A DNA stretch of 64,000 bases from Lactiplantibacillus mudanjiangensis (GTDB taxonomy: Bacteria; Bacillota; Bacilli; Lactobacillales; Lactobacillaceae), in assembly GCF_005405385.1 (NCBI RefSeq), contig NZ_BJDY01000002.1, positions 434,001-498,000 on the forward strand, read 5' to 3'. Below the pieces are notes generated by a model, which made no database searches, was not told the origin of the DNA, and saw only the letters and a list, made by a program, of their open reading frames with translations. Each line of letters starts with the position of its first letter. The stretch's first letter is position 1. The position numbers and the translations under genes were made by a program. Below, in pieces: positions 46,574 to 54,863 of this stretch.

Positions 46574-47296
46574 TTAGTCAACTCCCTCGGCTTTTAAGAA
46601 AACATCTTCAATACTGTCGACACCATAATCGTGTTTCAAGACGACCGGTTCATCGAAGGCCATTACTTTACCATCTAGTAATAAAGCCACCCGATCAACT
46701 AATTCCGCTTCATCCATCACGTGAGTCGTGATGAGAATACTACGCCCAGCATCACGAATCCGTCCCAGTTCGGCCCAGATTTGACGGCGTAGTGCTGGAT
46801 CAATCCCAACAGTTGGTTCATCTAAAATCAACAGGTCCGGATCACCTAACAAGGCAATGGCTAACGACAAGCGTCTCATCATCCCACCGGAGTACCCGGC
46901 AACTCGCTTCTTTAAATCTTTTGTTAAGTCGACGACTTCGGCCACATGTTGAATCGCTTGAGGAAGGTCGTCTTTACTTATCCCTTTCATCTGGCCGTAG
47001 AATTTCAAATTTTCATAACCGGATAAACTATCATAGAGCGCATCGGTTTGGGCCATATAGCCAATCCGACTTAACAATTGTCGGTTAGGCATTTGCGTAT
47101 CGAAAACTTTTGCGGAACCACCACTAGCAACTTCCATGCCCAACGTTACCTTGATGACTGTCGACTTACCGGCCCCAGATGGCCCGATCAAACCAACGAT
47201 TTCACCAGCGTTAACGGTTAAATTAATATCTTTTAAAACAGTTTGCTTGCCGAATATTTTGGCTAAATGTTGTAAATCAATAATTGCAGTTGCCAT
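46574..47296 (-). CDS. ABC exporter ATP-binding protein
   Basis: 240 residues. Walker A GPSGAGKST (38-46), signature YSGGMMRRLSLA, Walker B DLLILDEPTVGIDP, and the H-loop ITTHVMDE. AGGAGG precedes the ATG. First gene of the ATPase-permease-TetR operon, divergent from a second ABC system. Confidence 0.94.
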   Translation of the reverse strand: MATAIIDLQHLAKIFGKQTVLKDINLTVNAGEIVGLIGPSGAGKSTVIKVTLGMEVASGGSAKVFDTQMPNRQLLSRIGYMAQTDALYDSLSGYENLKFYGQMKGISKDDLPQAIQHVAEVVDLTKDLKKRVAGYSGGMMRRLSLAIALLGDPDLLILDEPTVGIDPALRRQIWAELGRIRDAGRSILITTHVMDEAELVDRVALLLDGKVMAFDEPVVLKHDYGVDSIEDVFLKAEGVD

Positions 47297-47328
47297 TTTA
47301 AAGTCCTCCTAAAAGTTCTTTTTCTCTT

Positions 47329-47388
47329 TGTGAGTAATCACTCACTCATCAACATAAATGAGTATACACTCACCACAAAAATTCGTCA
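47329..47388 (-). promoter_or_regulatory. Promoter with two TetR dyads for the minus-strand ABC operon
   Basis: On the minus strand TTGACG (47383-47388), a 17-bp spacer and TATACT (47360-47365). The dyad TGAGT-ATAC-ACTCA (47358-47371) covers the -10, and a second, GTGAGT-AATC-ACTCAC (47329-47344), lies just downstream. Confidence 0.8.
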
Positions 47389-47421
47389 ACACTTTGATGC
47401 AAACTTTTTTTCGATCGTCAG

Positions 47422-47479
47422 TTGACAATCGCGTCTAAAAGAATTATGGTACTACAGTACCAATAGAGTACCACGGTAC
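47422..47479 (+). promoter_or_regulatory. Promoter with dyads for the plus-strand ABC operon
   Basis: TTGACA, a 17-bp spacer and TATGGT (47445-47450). The dyad TGGTAC-TACA-GTACCA (47447-47462) overlaps the -10, and a second GTACC-AC-GGTAC site lies at 47468-47479. The likely binder is the TetR protein at 49.2 kb. Confidence 0.75.
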
Positions 47480-47502
47480 CATTTTAACAAAGGAGTGATT
47501 TT

Positions 47503-48435
47503 ATGGCCGCAATTACGACGACTAACTTAACCAAACGCTATTCAAAATTTATTGCCGTTAACCAGGTGAATTTAAACGTTGAGGCCGGAGCGATCTACGG
47601 CTTTATCGGCCTTAATGGTGCCGGTAAAACAACGACCATGCGTTTATTATTAAATATGCTCAAACCAACAGACGGTAAGGCAATCTTGCTCGGCCAAGAT
47701 GTTCGACGGGCACCCGCCGCCTTTTGGAATCAGGTTGGTTACTTAATTGAAACCCCACATGCCTATCCCCATCTGACCGTAGCCGAAAATTTAGATCTTT
47801 ACGGCCAACTGCGCTTAATTCCTAAAACAATTCGGCAACACCGGATTACTGACTTAATGGACCGACTAGAATTAACCCCATATCGTAACGTCCCCGTGAC
47901 TAACCTATCCTTGGGCAACAATCAAAAAATCGGCTTAATTAAAGCGTTAATCCATCGGCCACGGGTTTTGTTATTAGATGAACCGACCAATGGATTAGAC
48001 CCGCAAGGCTTAGCGGTTGTCCGCCAACTGCTCACCCATTTAGCCCAAGACGAAGGTGTGACGGTTTTAATTTCTAGCCATATCTTAGGCGAAATGGAAA
48101 AAATGTTCACCGCTATTGGCATTCTGGATCACGGCACGTTACTCCGGCAACAAACCCGCGCTGATTATTTAACGGCCGCGACCCAACACGTTGCCTTAAC
48201 GTTCGCCGATGCCACCACAACTGCGCAAGCGCGACAATTACTCACCACTAAACAAATCGCCGTGACGACCACTGCGACGACCCAACTTCAACTGAGTGAT
48301 ACTCGCGATACCGCTGCCAAATTACAGTTATTACTCAGTCATCACCTATTGCCATTAGATTGGCATCAGGAAGTGGAATCCATGGCTCAATATTTCCTAA
48401 ATATCATCCATCAGGAGGTTGCTAACCCATGCTAA
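47503..48435 (+). CDS. ABC transporter ATP-binding protein (BcrA-like)
   Basis: 310 residues. Walker A GLNGAGKTT, signature LSLGNNQKIGL (degenerate, as in bacitracin/lantibiotic-resistance ATPases), Walker B LLLDEPTNGLDPQGL, H-loop ISSHILGE, and a C-terminal regulatory extension of about 90 residues. AAAGGAG precedes the ATG. It overlaps the permease gene by 7 bp. Confidence 0.92.
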   Translation: MAAITTTNLTKRYSKFIAVNQVNLNVEAGAIYGFIGLNGAGKTTTMRLLLNMLKPTDGKAILLGQDVRRAPAAFWNQVGYLIETPHAYPHLTVAENLDLYGQLRLIPKTIRQHRITDLMDRLELTPYRNVPVTNLSLGNNQKIGLIKALIHRPRVLLLDEPTNGLDPQGLAVVRQLLTHLAQDEGVTVLISSHILGEMEKMFTAIGILDHGTLLRQQTRADYLTAATQHVALTFADATTTAQARQLLTTKQIAVTTTATTQLQLSDTRDTAAKLQLLLSHHLLPLDWHQEVESMAQYFLNIIHQEVANPC

Positions 48436-49139
48436 GAACTAAATTGTTAGCGTTAAGTACGGTGACTCGGATTGAATTGAAAAAGATCTTTGCCAGTCAT
48501 CTGATCGCCATGACCGTAGCGGCCTTCACCGCTTTACTACTAATTAAGCGTGGTGAAAACTGGACCACGTTTAGCAACAACGCGTTAATGTTCTTAGTTG
48601 CCGTAATCGGGCTCGTGGGCTTTGGCGTTATTAGTAGTTGGGTCTTTGCACGTGAATATACCGATGGCACCTTTAAAGACTTGCTCGCTTTACCGATTAA
48701 TCGGGCCACCTTATTTGCGGGGAAGTTAATTGCCATTGAACTCACTGCAGCCATCGTTACTTTGTTAGCAAGCGTGATCACGTTAGGCCTAGGCTGGCTA
48801 TTGTTTCCAAGCGCCATAACAACCGCTTCAGTCGGCGCATTAGTCAATAAAATCGGGCGAACTCTGGTGTTAAATTTACTGTTAGCGGACTTCTGGCCCT
48901 TAATCGCCGTGAAAACCAAAAGTACCATCATGCCAGCAGCATTAGCATTCATCACCTTAATTGTCGGCATTATCTTTGCTAGTCGGCCGTTGGGACAAGT
49001 CATTCCATGGGCAATTCCAGGATACCTTCTAGCCCATCCTGGCAATCTGCCAATCATTAGTCATTTAATTGTTTGGGTAATCGCTGACATTGGTATCCTC
49101 GGTACCTTATATTGCTGGTGCCGACAAGATCAAGCTTGA
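48429..49139 (+). CDS. ABC transporter permease (ABC-2 type)
   Basis: 236 residues with six predicted membrane helices and the exporter motif REYTDGTFKDLLALPINRATLFAGKL. It overlaps the ATPase gene, so expression is coupled. The size and pairing resemble two-gene antimicrobial-peptide or bacitracin resistance exporters; the substrate is unknown. Confidence 0.9.
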   Translation: MLRTKLLALSTVTRIELKKIFASHLIAMTVAAFTALLLIKRGENWTTFSNNALMFLVAVIGLVGFGVISSWVFAREYTDGTFKDLLALPINRATLFAGKLIAIELTAAIVTLLASVITLGLGWLLFPSAITTASVGALVNKIGRTLVLNLLLADFWPLIAVKTKSTIMPAALAFITLIVGIIFASRPLGQVIPWAIPGYLLAHPGNLPIISHLIVWVIADIGILGTLYCWCRQDQA

Positions 49140-49195
49140 AAGCTCAGTCATTTATCGGCATAATAAAGCTATTAATTAAGATGGGGTGAACAACT

Positions 49196-49792
49196 GTGGC
49201 TGAACATCGCTGGGGTAAAGAACTGGATACGGTCATTTTAACGGTAACATGGGACCTACTAGCCGAGGTCGGCTATGCCAAACTCACCATGAGTGCGATC
49301 GCTAAAGTGGCTCATACAAATAAAAATGCGATTTATCGCCGCTGGCCTAATAAAGCAGCCTTAGTTTTATCGACGATTCAGCAACAAGCGCCCGCCATTG
49401 TGGTGACCGCACCGAACACCGGTGATTTAAAAACCGACCTGATAACCTTGTTTAGTCGGTTCACCCCGTTACTAGCGACCGTTGATGCAACCATTTGGCA
49501 ACAACTATTACCAGAAGCCCTGTTAACCATGCCAAATGAAGCTGGTGTGAGTGGCTTACTGGTTGCCATCAACGGCGATAATCTGATTACCACTGCAGTG
49601 ACCACGATTCTAGACCATGCTAAAGCTCGGCATGACCCATTGCGGCCAACGATTACTGACGACCAACGACAACTACCCGCATTATTATTGATTAACCAAA
49701 TTATGTTGACCGGGAGTTTGCCTAGTGACAAAATTGATGAACTTGTGACGCATATGCTGCTACCGCTTTATTTACAAACAACTAAAGGTTGA
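49196..49792 (+). CDS. TetR family regulator, 3' end altered by a mobile element
   Basis: 198 residues from GTG 49196 (GGGGTG at 8 bp). Helix-turn-helix at about 12-56 (VILTVTWDLLAEVGYAKLTMSAIAKVAHTNKNAIYRRWPNKAAL). It is third in the operon with the BcrA-like ABC pair and is the probable repressor of the GGTAC-type dyads. The last codons and the TGA stop come from the left terminal repeat of the inserted element at 49782; without it the frame would read QTT and stop at TAA. Confidence 0.88.
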   Translation: MAEHRWGKELDTVILTVTWDLLAEVGYAKLTMSAIAKVAHTNKNAIYRRWPNKAALVLSTIQQQAPAIVVTAPNTGDLKTDLITLFSRFTPLLATVDATIWQQLLPEALLTMPNEAGVSGLLVAINGDNLITTAVTTILDHAKARHDPLRPTITDDQRQLPALLLINQIMLTGSLPSDKIDELVTHMLLPLYLQTTKG

Positions 49793-50322
49793 AAGTTAAG
49801 TATGACGGTAAAAGCTTTACTAGAATTGACTTAAGTCATGCTAAATTGATCACCTACGCCAGCCAGCGATTCTGCCTGCTGTGGGGACCGGTTCCAGCCA
49901 AAGTGCGGGCTTCCACCTCGCTTTTGAGCCTAGCACAAACCGTTAGTCTCAAAAGTCGTCCACATCGTAAAGTCCGGAAAAATCGTCCGGACTAACGATG
50001 TCTTCACGGCCGGCGCCATCACTGGCTGACTTCGGTTAGTTTGTTATGTCAATTTAGCGATCGCTACTATAACCGAGAGTGAGTCCACATTGAGCCCAGC
50101 CGTGGGAGGCCCTTAGCGATTTATCGCTTAGAGCCTAACGTTTTTGAAACACGGTTTTGGTGGCTCAAAACGACGGTTCAGACCGCCTTTTGGCTGAACC
50201 GGTCCACCCACAGCGTTCCGGCTCAAAGTGGGCGAACGGTAGGTGGCAAGTATGACCAATTTTGATCAATGAATGCTTATCATATCAACGATTATTGCTA
50301 AAAAGTAGCTTTCAACCTTTAG
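49782..50322. mobile_element. MITE-like non-coding element, long copy (541 bp)
   Basis: Bounded by 14-bp perfect terminal inverted repeats CTAAAGGTTGAAAG (49782-49795) and its complement (50309-50322), and flanked by an 8-bp target duplication ACAAACAA (49774-49781 and 50323-50330). There is no coding frame; GC is higher than the flanks, and it is rich in hairpins, for example GTCCGG with CCGGAC near 49970-49993 and CTTTTGAG with CTCAAAAG near 49920-49950. It is homologous in inverted orientation to the element at 62414, but carries about 250 bp extra in the middle (roughly 49960-50210). It lies between the TetR stop and the TetR terminator. Confidence 0.88.
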
Positions 50323-50333
50323 ACAAACAACCT

Positions 50334-50382
50334 AAAATAAGGATTGACTGATCAATAGCTGACCAGTCAATCCTTATTTTTC
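50334..50382. terminator. Bidirectional terminator, originally of the TetR gene
   Basis: AAAATAAGGATTGACTG (50334-50350) pairs perfectly with 50364-50380. It now lies 540 bp beyond the TetR stop because of the insertion, and it also serves the converging NAD(P)-binding gene. Confidence 0.88.
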
Positions 50383-50385
50383 ACG

Positions 50386-51036
50386 CTAACTATTTTCCGC
50401 CATCAGTTGAGCTAACTTGTCATCAGATCCTGGTTGAGAGATTCCCAAACTAGTACGCCGATATTTTTGGGGATCGGCGATGATCTTTAAAATAAGATCC
50501 GCGATACTGGCCCGAGAAATGATTGTGCCTCTGAATTGCTCACCTTTTTGCGTCAACTCATAATCTATTTTAGGATCATCAGTCATGTAGGCTGCCCGAA
50601 TAATCATATAATTCAGCTTGGAAGCTTCAATCACAGCCGCTGCTCGGCGTGTATCTTCTTTAGCCGCATGACCGACCATCGCTTCTACCCAAGATCCAAA
50701 CGGCTCCGGCGTTTCATGATACAAACCAGACCCCGTCACCCAAATCAGTGGCTTAATCTCATTTTTAGTCATGACATCAACAATTCGTTGCGCTAATACC
50801 GCCATATTGCCAGCTAAGTTAGCGTACACCACATCTTGCTTGACCATCACGCGTGCTAACAATTGTGAATCACTAACATCGCCCTCAATAATCGTTTCAC
50901 GGGTTGCCGAAATAACCGGCAGACATTTAGCGTTTCTCAAAACCAATGTTAAATGAGCATCCGTTTCCGTTAATAATCGCTGTTCAACTAATCTAGCAAT
51001 GCGCCCATTCGCGCCTAAAATTAAGATATTCTTCAT
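50386..51036 (-). CDS. NAD(P)-binding protein (NmrA/SDR-a5-like), copy 1
   Basis: 216 residues. Rossmann start NILILGANGRIARLVEQRLL, then DVVYANLAGNM and the INVTGSGLY-like LIWVTGSGLY strand; no classical YxxxK is obvious, as in atypical NAD(P)H-binding SDRs. ATG 51036 after GGGGGAC is preferred over the longer frame. It is paralogous to the gene at 51.9 kb. Last gene of the operon running from 53341 down to here. Confidence 0.85.
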   Translation of the reverse strand: MKNILILGANGRIARLVEQRLLTETDAHLTLVLRNAKCLPVISATRETIIEGDVSDSQLLARVMVKQDVVYANLAGNMAVLAQRIVDVMTKNEIKPLIWVTGSGLYHETPEPFGSWVEAMVGHAAKEDTRRAAAVIEASKLNYMIIRAAYMTDDPKIDYELTQKGEQFRGTIISRASIADLILKIIADPQKYRRTSLGISQPGSDDKLAQLMAENS

Positions 51037-51055
51037 GCTAGTCCCCCTATCTAGT

Positions 51056-51409
51056 CTAGGCTTTCTCAAACGTCATCATGACATTTCCAGCATGACGAAG
51101 CACGTTTAAGTCTCCATGATTAATATGGCCAATTTTTTGTAAGGCGCTGATAACTTCTCCAGTTTGCCGATAAAAGATCACGAAACTGTGGCGCGGTGCC
51201 CAATAAGCAATATCACCAACGGTATAACCCGAGGTTCGTTGTTCATTGGCCGGTAACGCATTTTTGAACCGATACGTTAATTCACGCGAATACAAATTCA
51301 GCATCGGTAATTCCAGCGGTATTTTTGCCAGTAACGCTGCTGTAGTGGCGTTATCTTCAATGTTTGCGGTAAAAACTTGATTGTTCATCGTTATTTTGAT
51401 TTTTTGCAT
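51056..51409 (-). CDS. Cyclophilin-like fold protein
   Basis: 117 residues matching the small cyclophilin-like family: KIKITMNNQVFTANIEDNATTAALLAKIPLELPM, YTVGDIAYWAPRHSFVIFYRQTG, then IGHINHGDLNVL. The family has a cyclophilin-like barrel but no demonstrated isomerase activity. AGGAG precedes the ATG. It is inside the SDR/PEBP operon. Confidence 0.85.
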   Translation of the reverse strand: MQKIKITMNNQVFTANIEDNATTAALLAKIPLELPMLNLYSRELTYRFKNALPANEQRTSGYTVGDIAYWAPRHSFVIFYRQTGEVISALQKIGHINHGDLNVLRHAGNVMMTFEKA

Positions 51410-51421
51410 TTATCTTTTCTC

Positions 51422-51925
51422 CTAATCTAATGATGACTTAACTGAGATTTGACTACTCGCTTGCGTTAACACGTTTCCGGTCAAGGCTTTTAGAAAATCG
51501 TTGTAATAGAAACTATCTGCTAAACCAAGCCGTTCTTCAAGCGCGAACAAGGTTAACGTGTAGTCATGCGATTGTTCTGGCGGATTGGGACCGGCATAAT
51601 GATTTTTAAAATATGAGTCGTTTAACTGATAAAACCGTGACATCCAAGATGTTTGACCTTGAGGACCCTCAAAGTGACGACTAAAGTCAGTCGGAATTTT
51701 GGTCATGATCGGGATATCGGTAGCTAGCCAGTGGATAAATGGAAAACCGGTTCTTGGCACCGCATCATAATCAATTAAAGACACTGCCAAAAATTTGGTA
51801 TTTTGAGGAATCGCCTGAATTTCAATTGGAAAAGACACAATTGGTTGCTTGTTTCGTGTCGCACTGACCTTATTCGTATAAACATCAGCTAAATAACCTT
51901 GATTTAACGGTACTTTAAGTTGCAT
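51422..51925 (-). CDS. YbhB/YbcL-family (Raf kinase inhibitor-like, PEBP) protein
   Basis: 167 residues with the PEBP pattern: FLAVSLIDYDAVPRTGFPFIHWLATDIP and YAGPNPPEQSHDYTLTLFAL, the conserved ligand-binding loops. Bacterial members are cytosolic phosphatidylethanolamine-binding-like proteins of unknown role. AGGAGG precedes ATG 51925. Operon member. Confidence 0.88.
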   Translation of the reverse strand: MQLKVPLNQGYLADVYTNKVSATRNKQPIVSFPIEIQAIPQNTKFLAVSLIDYDAVPRTGFPFIHWLATDIPIMTKIPTDFSRHFEGPQGQTSWMSRFYQLNDSYFKNHYAGPNPPEQSHDYTLTLFALEERLGLADSFYYNDFLKALTGNVLTQASSQISVKSSLD

Positions 51926-51937
51926 CAACCTAACCTC

Positions 51938-52573
51938 CTAGTAAAATGATGGCTTATCCCAAGCCGTATTTGGTTCGGCCACGCCGATACTCGTTCGTTG
52001 ATACAGTTTCGGATTCCGAATAAGTTCATTAATGAAGTTTGCTACAGCTTGGCGAGTCACCTGTGTCTCTTTAAACGGCTCACCTTTTGGAATCACCTGA
52101 TAATCAATGTGCTGATCATTGTTATATAGCCAAGCCATCCGTAAGAATGTATAATTCAAGCCACTATCGTCAATGACTTTGGCCGCACGTTTGATTTCGG
52201 TGTAATCACCCATCATCTGCGCATTCCACGCCCCAAACTTACCAACTACCTCATCGTAGATCCCTAAACCACCGGCAACGATTAAGCGTTTGACGTGATT
52301 CTGTTTCATTGCCGCCACCGCATTCTCGTTAGCCGTCGTAAAATGACCTGTAGCTAAATAAACAATGTCTTGGCCAGCAATGGCGTGAACCAAGTCATCA
52401 CGATTATTCCAATTGCCATCAACTAGCGTGATTTGTTCGTTGTGTTGGTAGGCCGTTAACCGGCGGGTCGCTTGACGTGCGAATAGCGTTAAGTCGATGT
52501 CTTGTTCTAGTAACAACGGAATCAGATACTTTGAAATATTACTGGTTGCACCTAATAAAAGAACCTTTTTCAT
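51938..52573 (-). CDS. NAD(P)-binding protein (NmrA/SDR-a5-like), copy 2
   Basis: 211 residues. VLLLGATSNISKYLIPLLLEQ at the N-terminus, DIVYLATGHF, then RLIVAGGLGIYDEV and YTFLRMAWLYN. It aligns along its length with the 50.4-kb protein, including the ends RRTSLGISQP / QRTSIGVAEP. It follows the SDR gene by 24 bp in the same operon. The substrate is unknown. Confidence 0.86.
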   Translation of the reverse strand: MKKVLLLGATSNISKYLIPLLLEQDIDLTLFARQATRRLTAYQHNEQITLVDGNWNNRDDLVHAIAGQDIVYLATGHFTTANENAVAAMKQNHVKRLIVAGGLGIYDEVVGKFGAWNAQMMGDYTEIKRAAKVIDDSGLNYTFLRMAWLYNNDQHIDYQVIPKGEPFKETQVTRQAVANFINELIRNPKLYQRTSIGVAEPNTAWDKPSFY

Positions 52574-52597
52574 TCATTTACCTTCTTTCTAGATGGC

Positions 52598-53341
52598 TTA
52601 GCCTTGTTTGGTTGGATAAATCGTAAATTCATTGACGTTAACATCATCGGGTTGGGCAACCGCAAAGTCCACCACGCGCGCCACCGCATCCGGCGTAATC
52701 CCGACTGACTCATATAAATGATTCATGCCTTGCTTGGCATTAACATCGGTAATGGTGTGTAAGAGTTCAGTGTTAATCGCCGCCGGATACAAACTAGTGG
52801 TGCGAATGTTCGTGTGTTCTTGGGCACTTTCCATCCGAATAACTTCCATTAAATTACGAACCGCAAACTTTGTGGCTCCATAAACGCCGGAGCCGGCAAA
52901 ACTCTTTAGGCCAGCAACCGATGAAGTCGTGATAATCTGGCCATGCTTTTGCTTGATGAAATCAGGCATCACCGCCGCAACCCCATTTAAAACGCCGTTC
53001 AAATTAACCTCAATCATGGCCGCCCATTCGTCAGTCTTTAGTGCGCTAATTGGAGACGTTGGCATGATCCCTGCATTGTTAAAAATCACGTCGATCCCAC
53101 CAAACGTTTGCTTGGCTAAACTAACCAGTGCGATTAGATCAGTTGGCTTGGTCACATCGGTCACCCGATAGACCGCTTCTCCGCCGTGGGCCTTAATCTC
53201 CATGACTAAGTCGGCCAGCCGATTTTCTCGACGCGCCCCTAAAACGACTTTGGCGCCATGACTGGCTAACAACTTGGCACTAGCTTCCCCAATTCCTGAC
53301 GAAGCGCCGGTAATAACAATCACTTTATTTTCAACTGACAT
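52598..53341 (-). CDS. Classical short-chain dehydrogenase/reductase
   Basis: 247 residues. Cofactor motif TGASSGIG (residues 11-18), NNAG at about 88, catalytic Ser in ITTSSVAG and YGATK (Tyr/Lys). AGGAGG precedes the ATG. It is the first enzyme gene of the operon SDR, NAD(P)-binding 2, PEBP, cyclophilin-like, NAD(P)-binding 1. The LysR gene divergent to the operon is the likely activator. Confidence 0.92.
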   Translation of the reverse strand: MSVENKVIVITGASSGIGEASAKLLASHGAKVVLGARRENRLADLVMEIKAHGGEAVYRVTDVTKPTDLIALVSLAKQTFGGIDVIFNNAGIMPTSPISALKTDEWAAMIEVNLNGVLNGVAAVMPDFIKQKHGQIITTSSVAGLKSFAGSGVYGATKFAVRNLMEVIRMESAQEHTNIRTTSLYPAAINTELLHTITDVNAKQGMNHLYESVGITPDAVARVVDFAVAQPDDVNVNEFTIYPTKQG

Positions 53342-53357
53342 CGTTGTCTCCTCCTAA

Positions 53358-53792
53358 TTAATCGCTTTGTTTAGTTAAAATATGATGGTAATTTAAAACG
53401 TTCATCGTCTTGAAACCCTTGCCGGACAATCGAATTATTTCCCCATATGGGGCTAAAGAAATCTCGTGATGACCCACAAGTTTCCAAGTACCAGAATAAA
53501 TATTCGCCACATGATGTTGATTCTCTTGCCATTGATGATCCGCAGTAAAGGTGATCTTTTGATGAATCTCTTTGTTGTGGTGATTAACCCAAACCCCAAT
53601 AACGTCTTGCTCGGTTAGTGCCTTTTGGTTCACACTTAGAACACTGGTATGGCTACTTGCCGCCACCGCTGAATTGGTTGCCGGTTTGACTTTGGTATTT
53701 GTTTGTTGACTCTGATTGGCAATCATCCCTAAGACTAATCCAACAAAAATAGCAATACTTCCTATAAATACAGCTAGATTTCTTTGCTTCAC
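53358..53792 (-). CDS. Hypothetical membrane-anchored protein
   Basis: 144 residues. N-terminal signal anchor (LAVFIGSIAIFVGLVLGMIA, about 6-25), a Ser/Thr/Ala-rich linker, then a small beta-rich outer domain (EQDVIGVWVNHHNKEIHQKITFTADHQWQ, YSGTWKLVG) resembling lipocalin-like lactobacillar lipoprotein domains, without a lipobox Cys. GTG start with GAGGCG. First gene of the SDR operon, 16 bp before the SDR. Confidence 0.65.
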   Translation of the reverse strand: MKQRNLAVFIGSIAIFVGLVLGMIANQSQQTNTKVKPATNSAVAASSHTSVLSVNQKALTEQDVIGVWVNHHNKEIHQKITFTADHQWQENQHHVANIYSGTWKLVGHHEISLAPYGEIIRLSGKGFKTMNVLNYHHILTKQSD

Positions 53793-53819
53793 TTGCTCGC
53801 CTCATTCCATTTGCTCATC

Positions 53820-53850
53820 TTGCAACAATGACTAGTATAGGGGGATACTA
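53820..53850. promoter_or_regulatory. Divergent promoters with a central dyad
   Basis: Plus strand: TTGCAA, 18 bp, GATACT. Minus strand: TTCACG, 17 bp, TATACT. Both -10 regions fall in the dyad TAGTAT-AGGGGG-ATACTA (53833-53850), so one regulator could control both directions. Confidence 0.55.
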
Positions 53851-53924
53851 CCTTGCCGTGAAGAATCCAATAGTTGACTTACCATCAACAAAAAGTTCAT
53901 ACTAACTTTAAGGAGATGATTTTT

Positions 53925-54827
53925 GTGGATATCACTCAATTACAAACTTTTTTACGTGTTTGTGAATATGGCAGCTTTACTAAGGCTGGTGAACAGAGCT
54001 TTATCTCGGGGACCGCCGTGATGAAGCAAATTAATCGCTTAGAAACTGAACTCAACTTAAAACTGTTTGTTCGAACACCGACTGGGGTTAAGCTCACCCC
54101 ACAAGGCAAGAAATTCCAACCTTATGTTCAACAACTACTTGATTTATTGAATACCGCCATTGAAGAAACGCGGCAAGTTCGCACTGATGATAAACGCATC
54201 ATTAAATTAGGAACATCATTACTGCATCCGGCTGATCCATTCATGACATTATGGACTCGCGTGGCACCGATGATGACTAACTTTCAAATCCGGTTGGTGC
54301 AGTTACAAGAAGATCTTAATTCTAGTAACCGCGAATATGCCATGCTTGGTCGCAGTAGTGATCTGATTGTCGGTACCTTCGACAATACAACCTTGAAGCA
54401 ATCATTTGATGCCATTCAATTAGGCACTTATCACTTTGGTATTGCCATTCGCAGCGACAATCCACTGGCTCAGCTGACGACCATTTCATTTAGTGATCTA
54501 GCCGGTCAAAAAATCTTAATGGTACCAACTGGCATTAGCGAAAAAAATGACCTAGTCCGGCACCAACTATTAGCTGCGGTCCCTGATATTCAAATCATCG
54601 ATACGCCCGGTCGCTATGATATCAATACGTTTAACAAAACCGTCGAAGAAAATATTGCCATGATTACGTTAACGCCGTGGAAAAACATTCATCCAAACTT
54701 AGTGACGGTTCCGTTAAAGACCGATACTACCGTGCCTTATGGGTTATTGAGCACTAAATTCCCGGGGAAAAAGACGGCTGATTTTTTGCATGATTTTGTT
54801 CAGATTAATCGTGATGATCCTCATTAA
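53925..54827 (+). CDS. LysR family transcriptional regulator
   Basis: About 300 residues. Helix-turn-helix at about 1-60 (ITQLQTFLRVCEYGSFTKAGEQSFISGTAVMKQINRLETELNLKLF), then an effector domain. The GTG at 53925 with AAGGAG at 9 bp is the start; the longer frame covers the promoter. It is divergent from the SDR operon, the usual LysR arrangement. Confidence 0.9.
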   Translation: MDITQLQTFLRVCEYGSFTKAGEQSFISGTAVMKQINRLETELNLKLFVRTPTGVKLTPQGKKFQPYVQQLLDLLNTAIEETRQVRTDDKRIIKLGTSLLHPADPFMTLWTRVAPMMTNFQIRLVQLQEDLNSSNREYAMLGRSSDLIVGTFDNTTLKQSFDAIQLGTYHFGIAIRSDNPLAQLTTISFSDLAGQKILMVPTGISEKNDLVRHQLLAAVPDIQIIDTPGRYDINTFNKTVEENIAMITLTPWKNIHPNLVTVPLKTDTTVPYGLLSTKFPGKKTADFLHDFVQINRDDPH

Positions 54828-54863
54828 TAGTGATAGCAGCCAACTTTTAGACAAGACAAATAG

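Noticed and set aside
48497-49057. 186-residue minus-strand frame antisense to the ABC permease
   Set aside because: No ribosome binding site or promoter; the plus-strand permease is clearly real.
49789-49995. 68-residue frame inside the long mobile element
   Set aside because: Basic, repeat-derived translation overlapping the TIR and hairpins; not shared by the short copy.
54836-54856. A third partial copy of the mobile element end (CAACTTTTAGACAAG)
   Set aside because: Only a short, imperfect resemblance to the right TIR and flank; no partner repeat.
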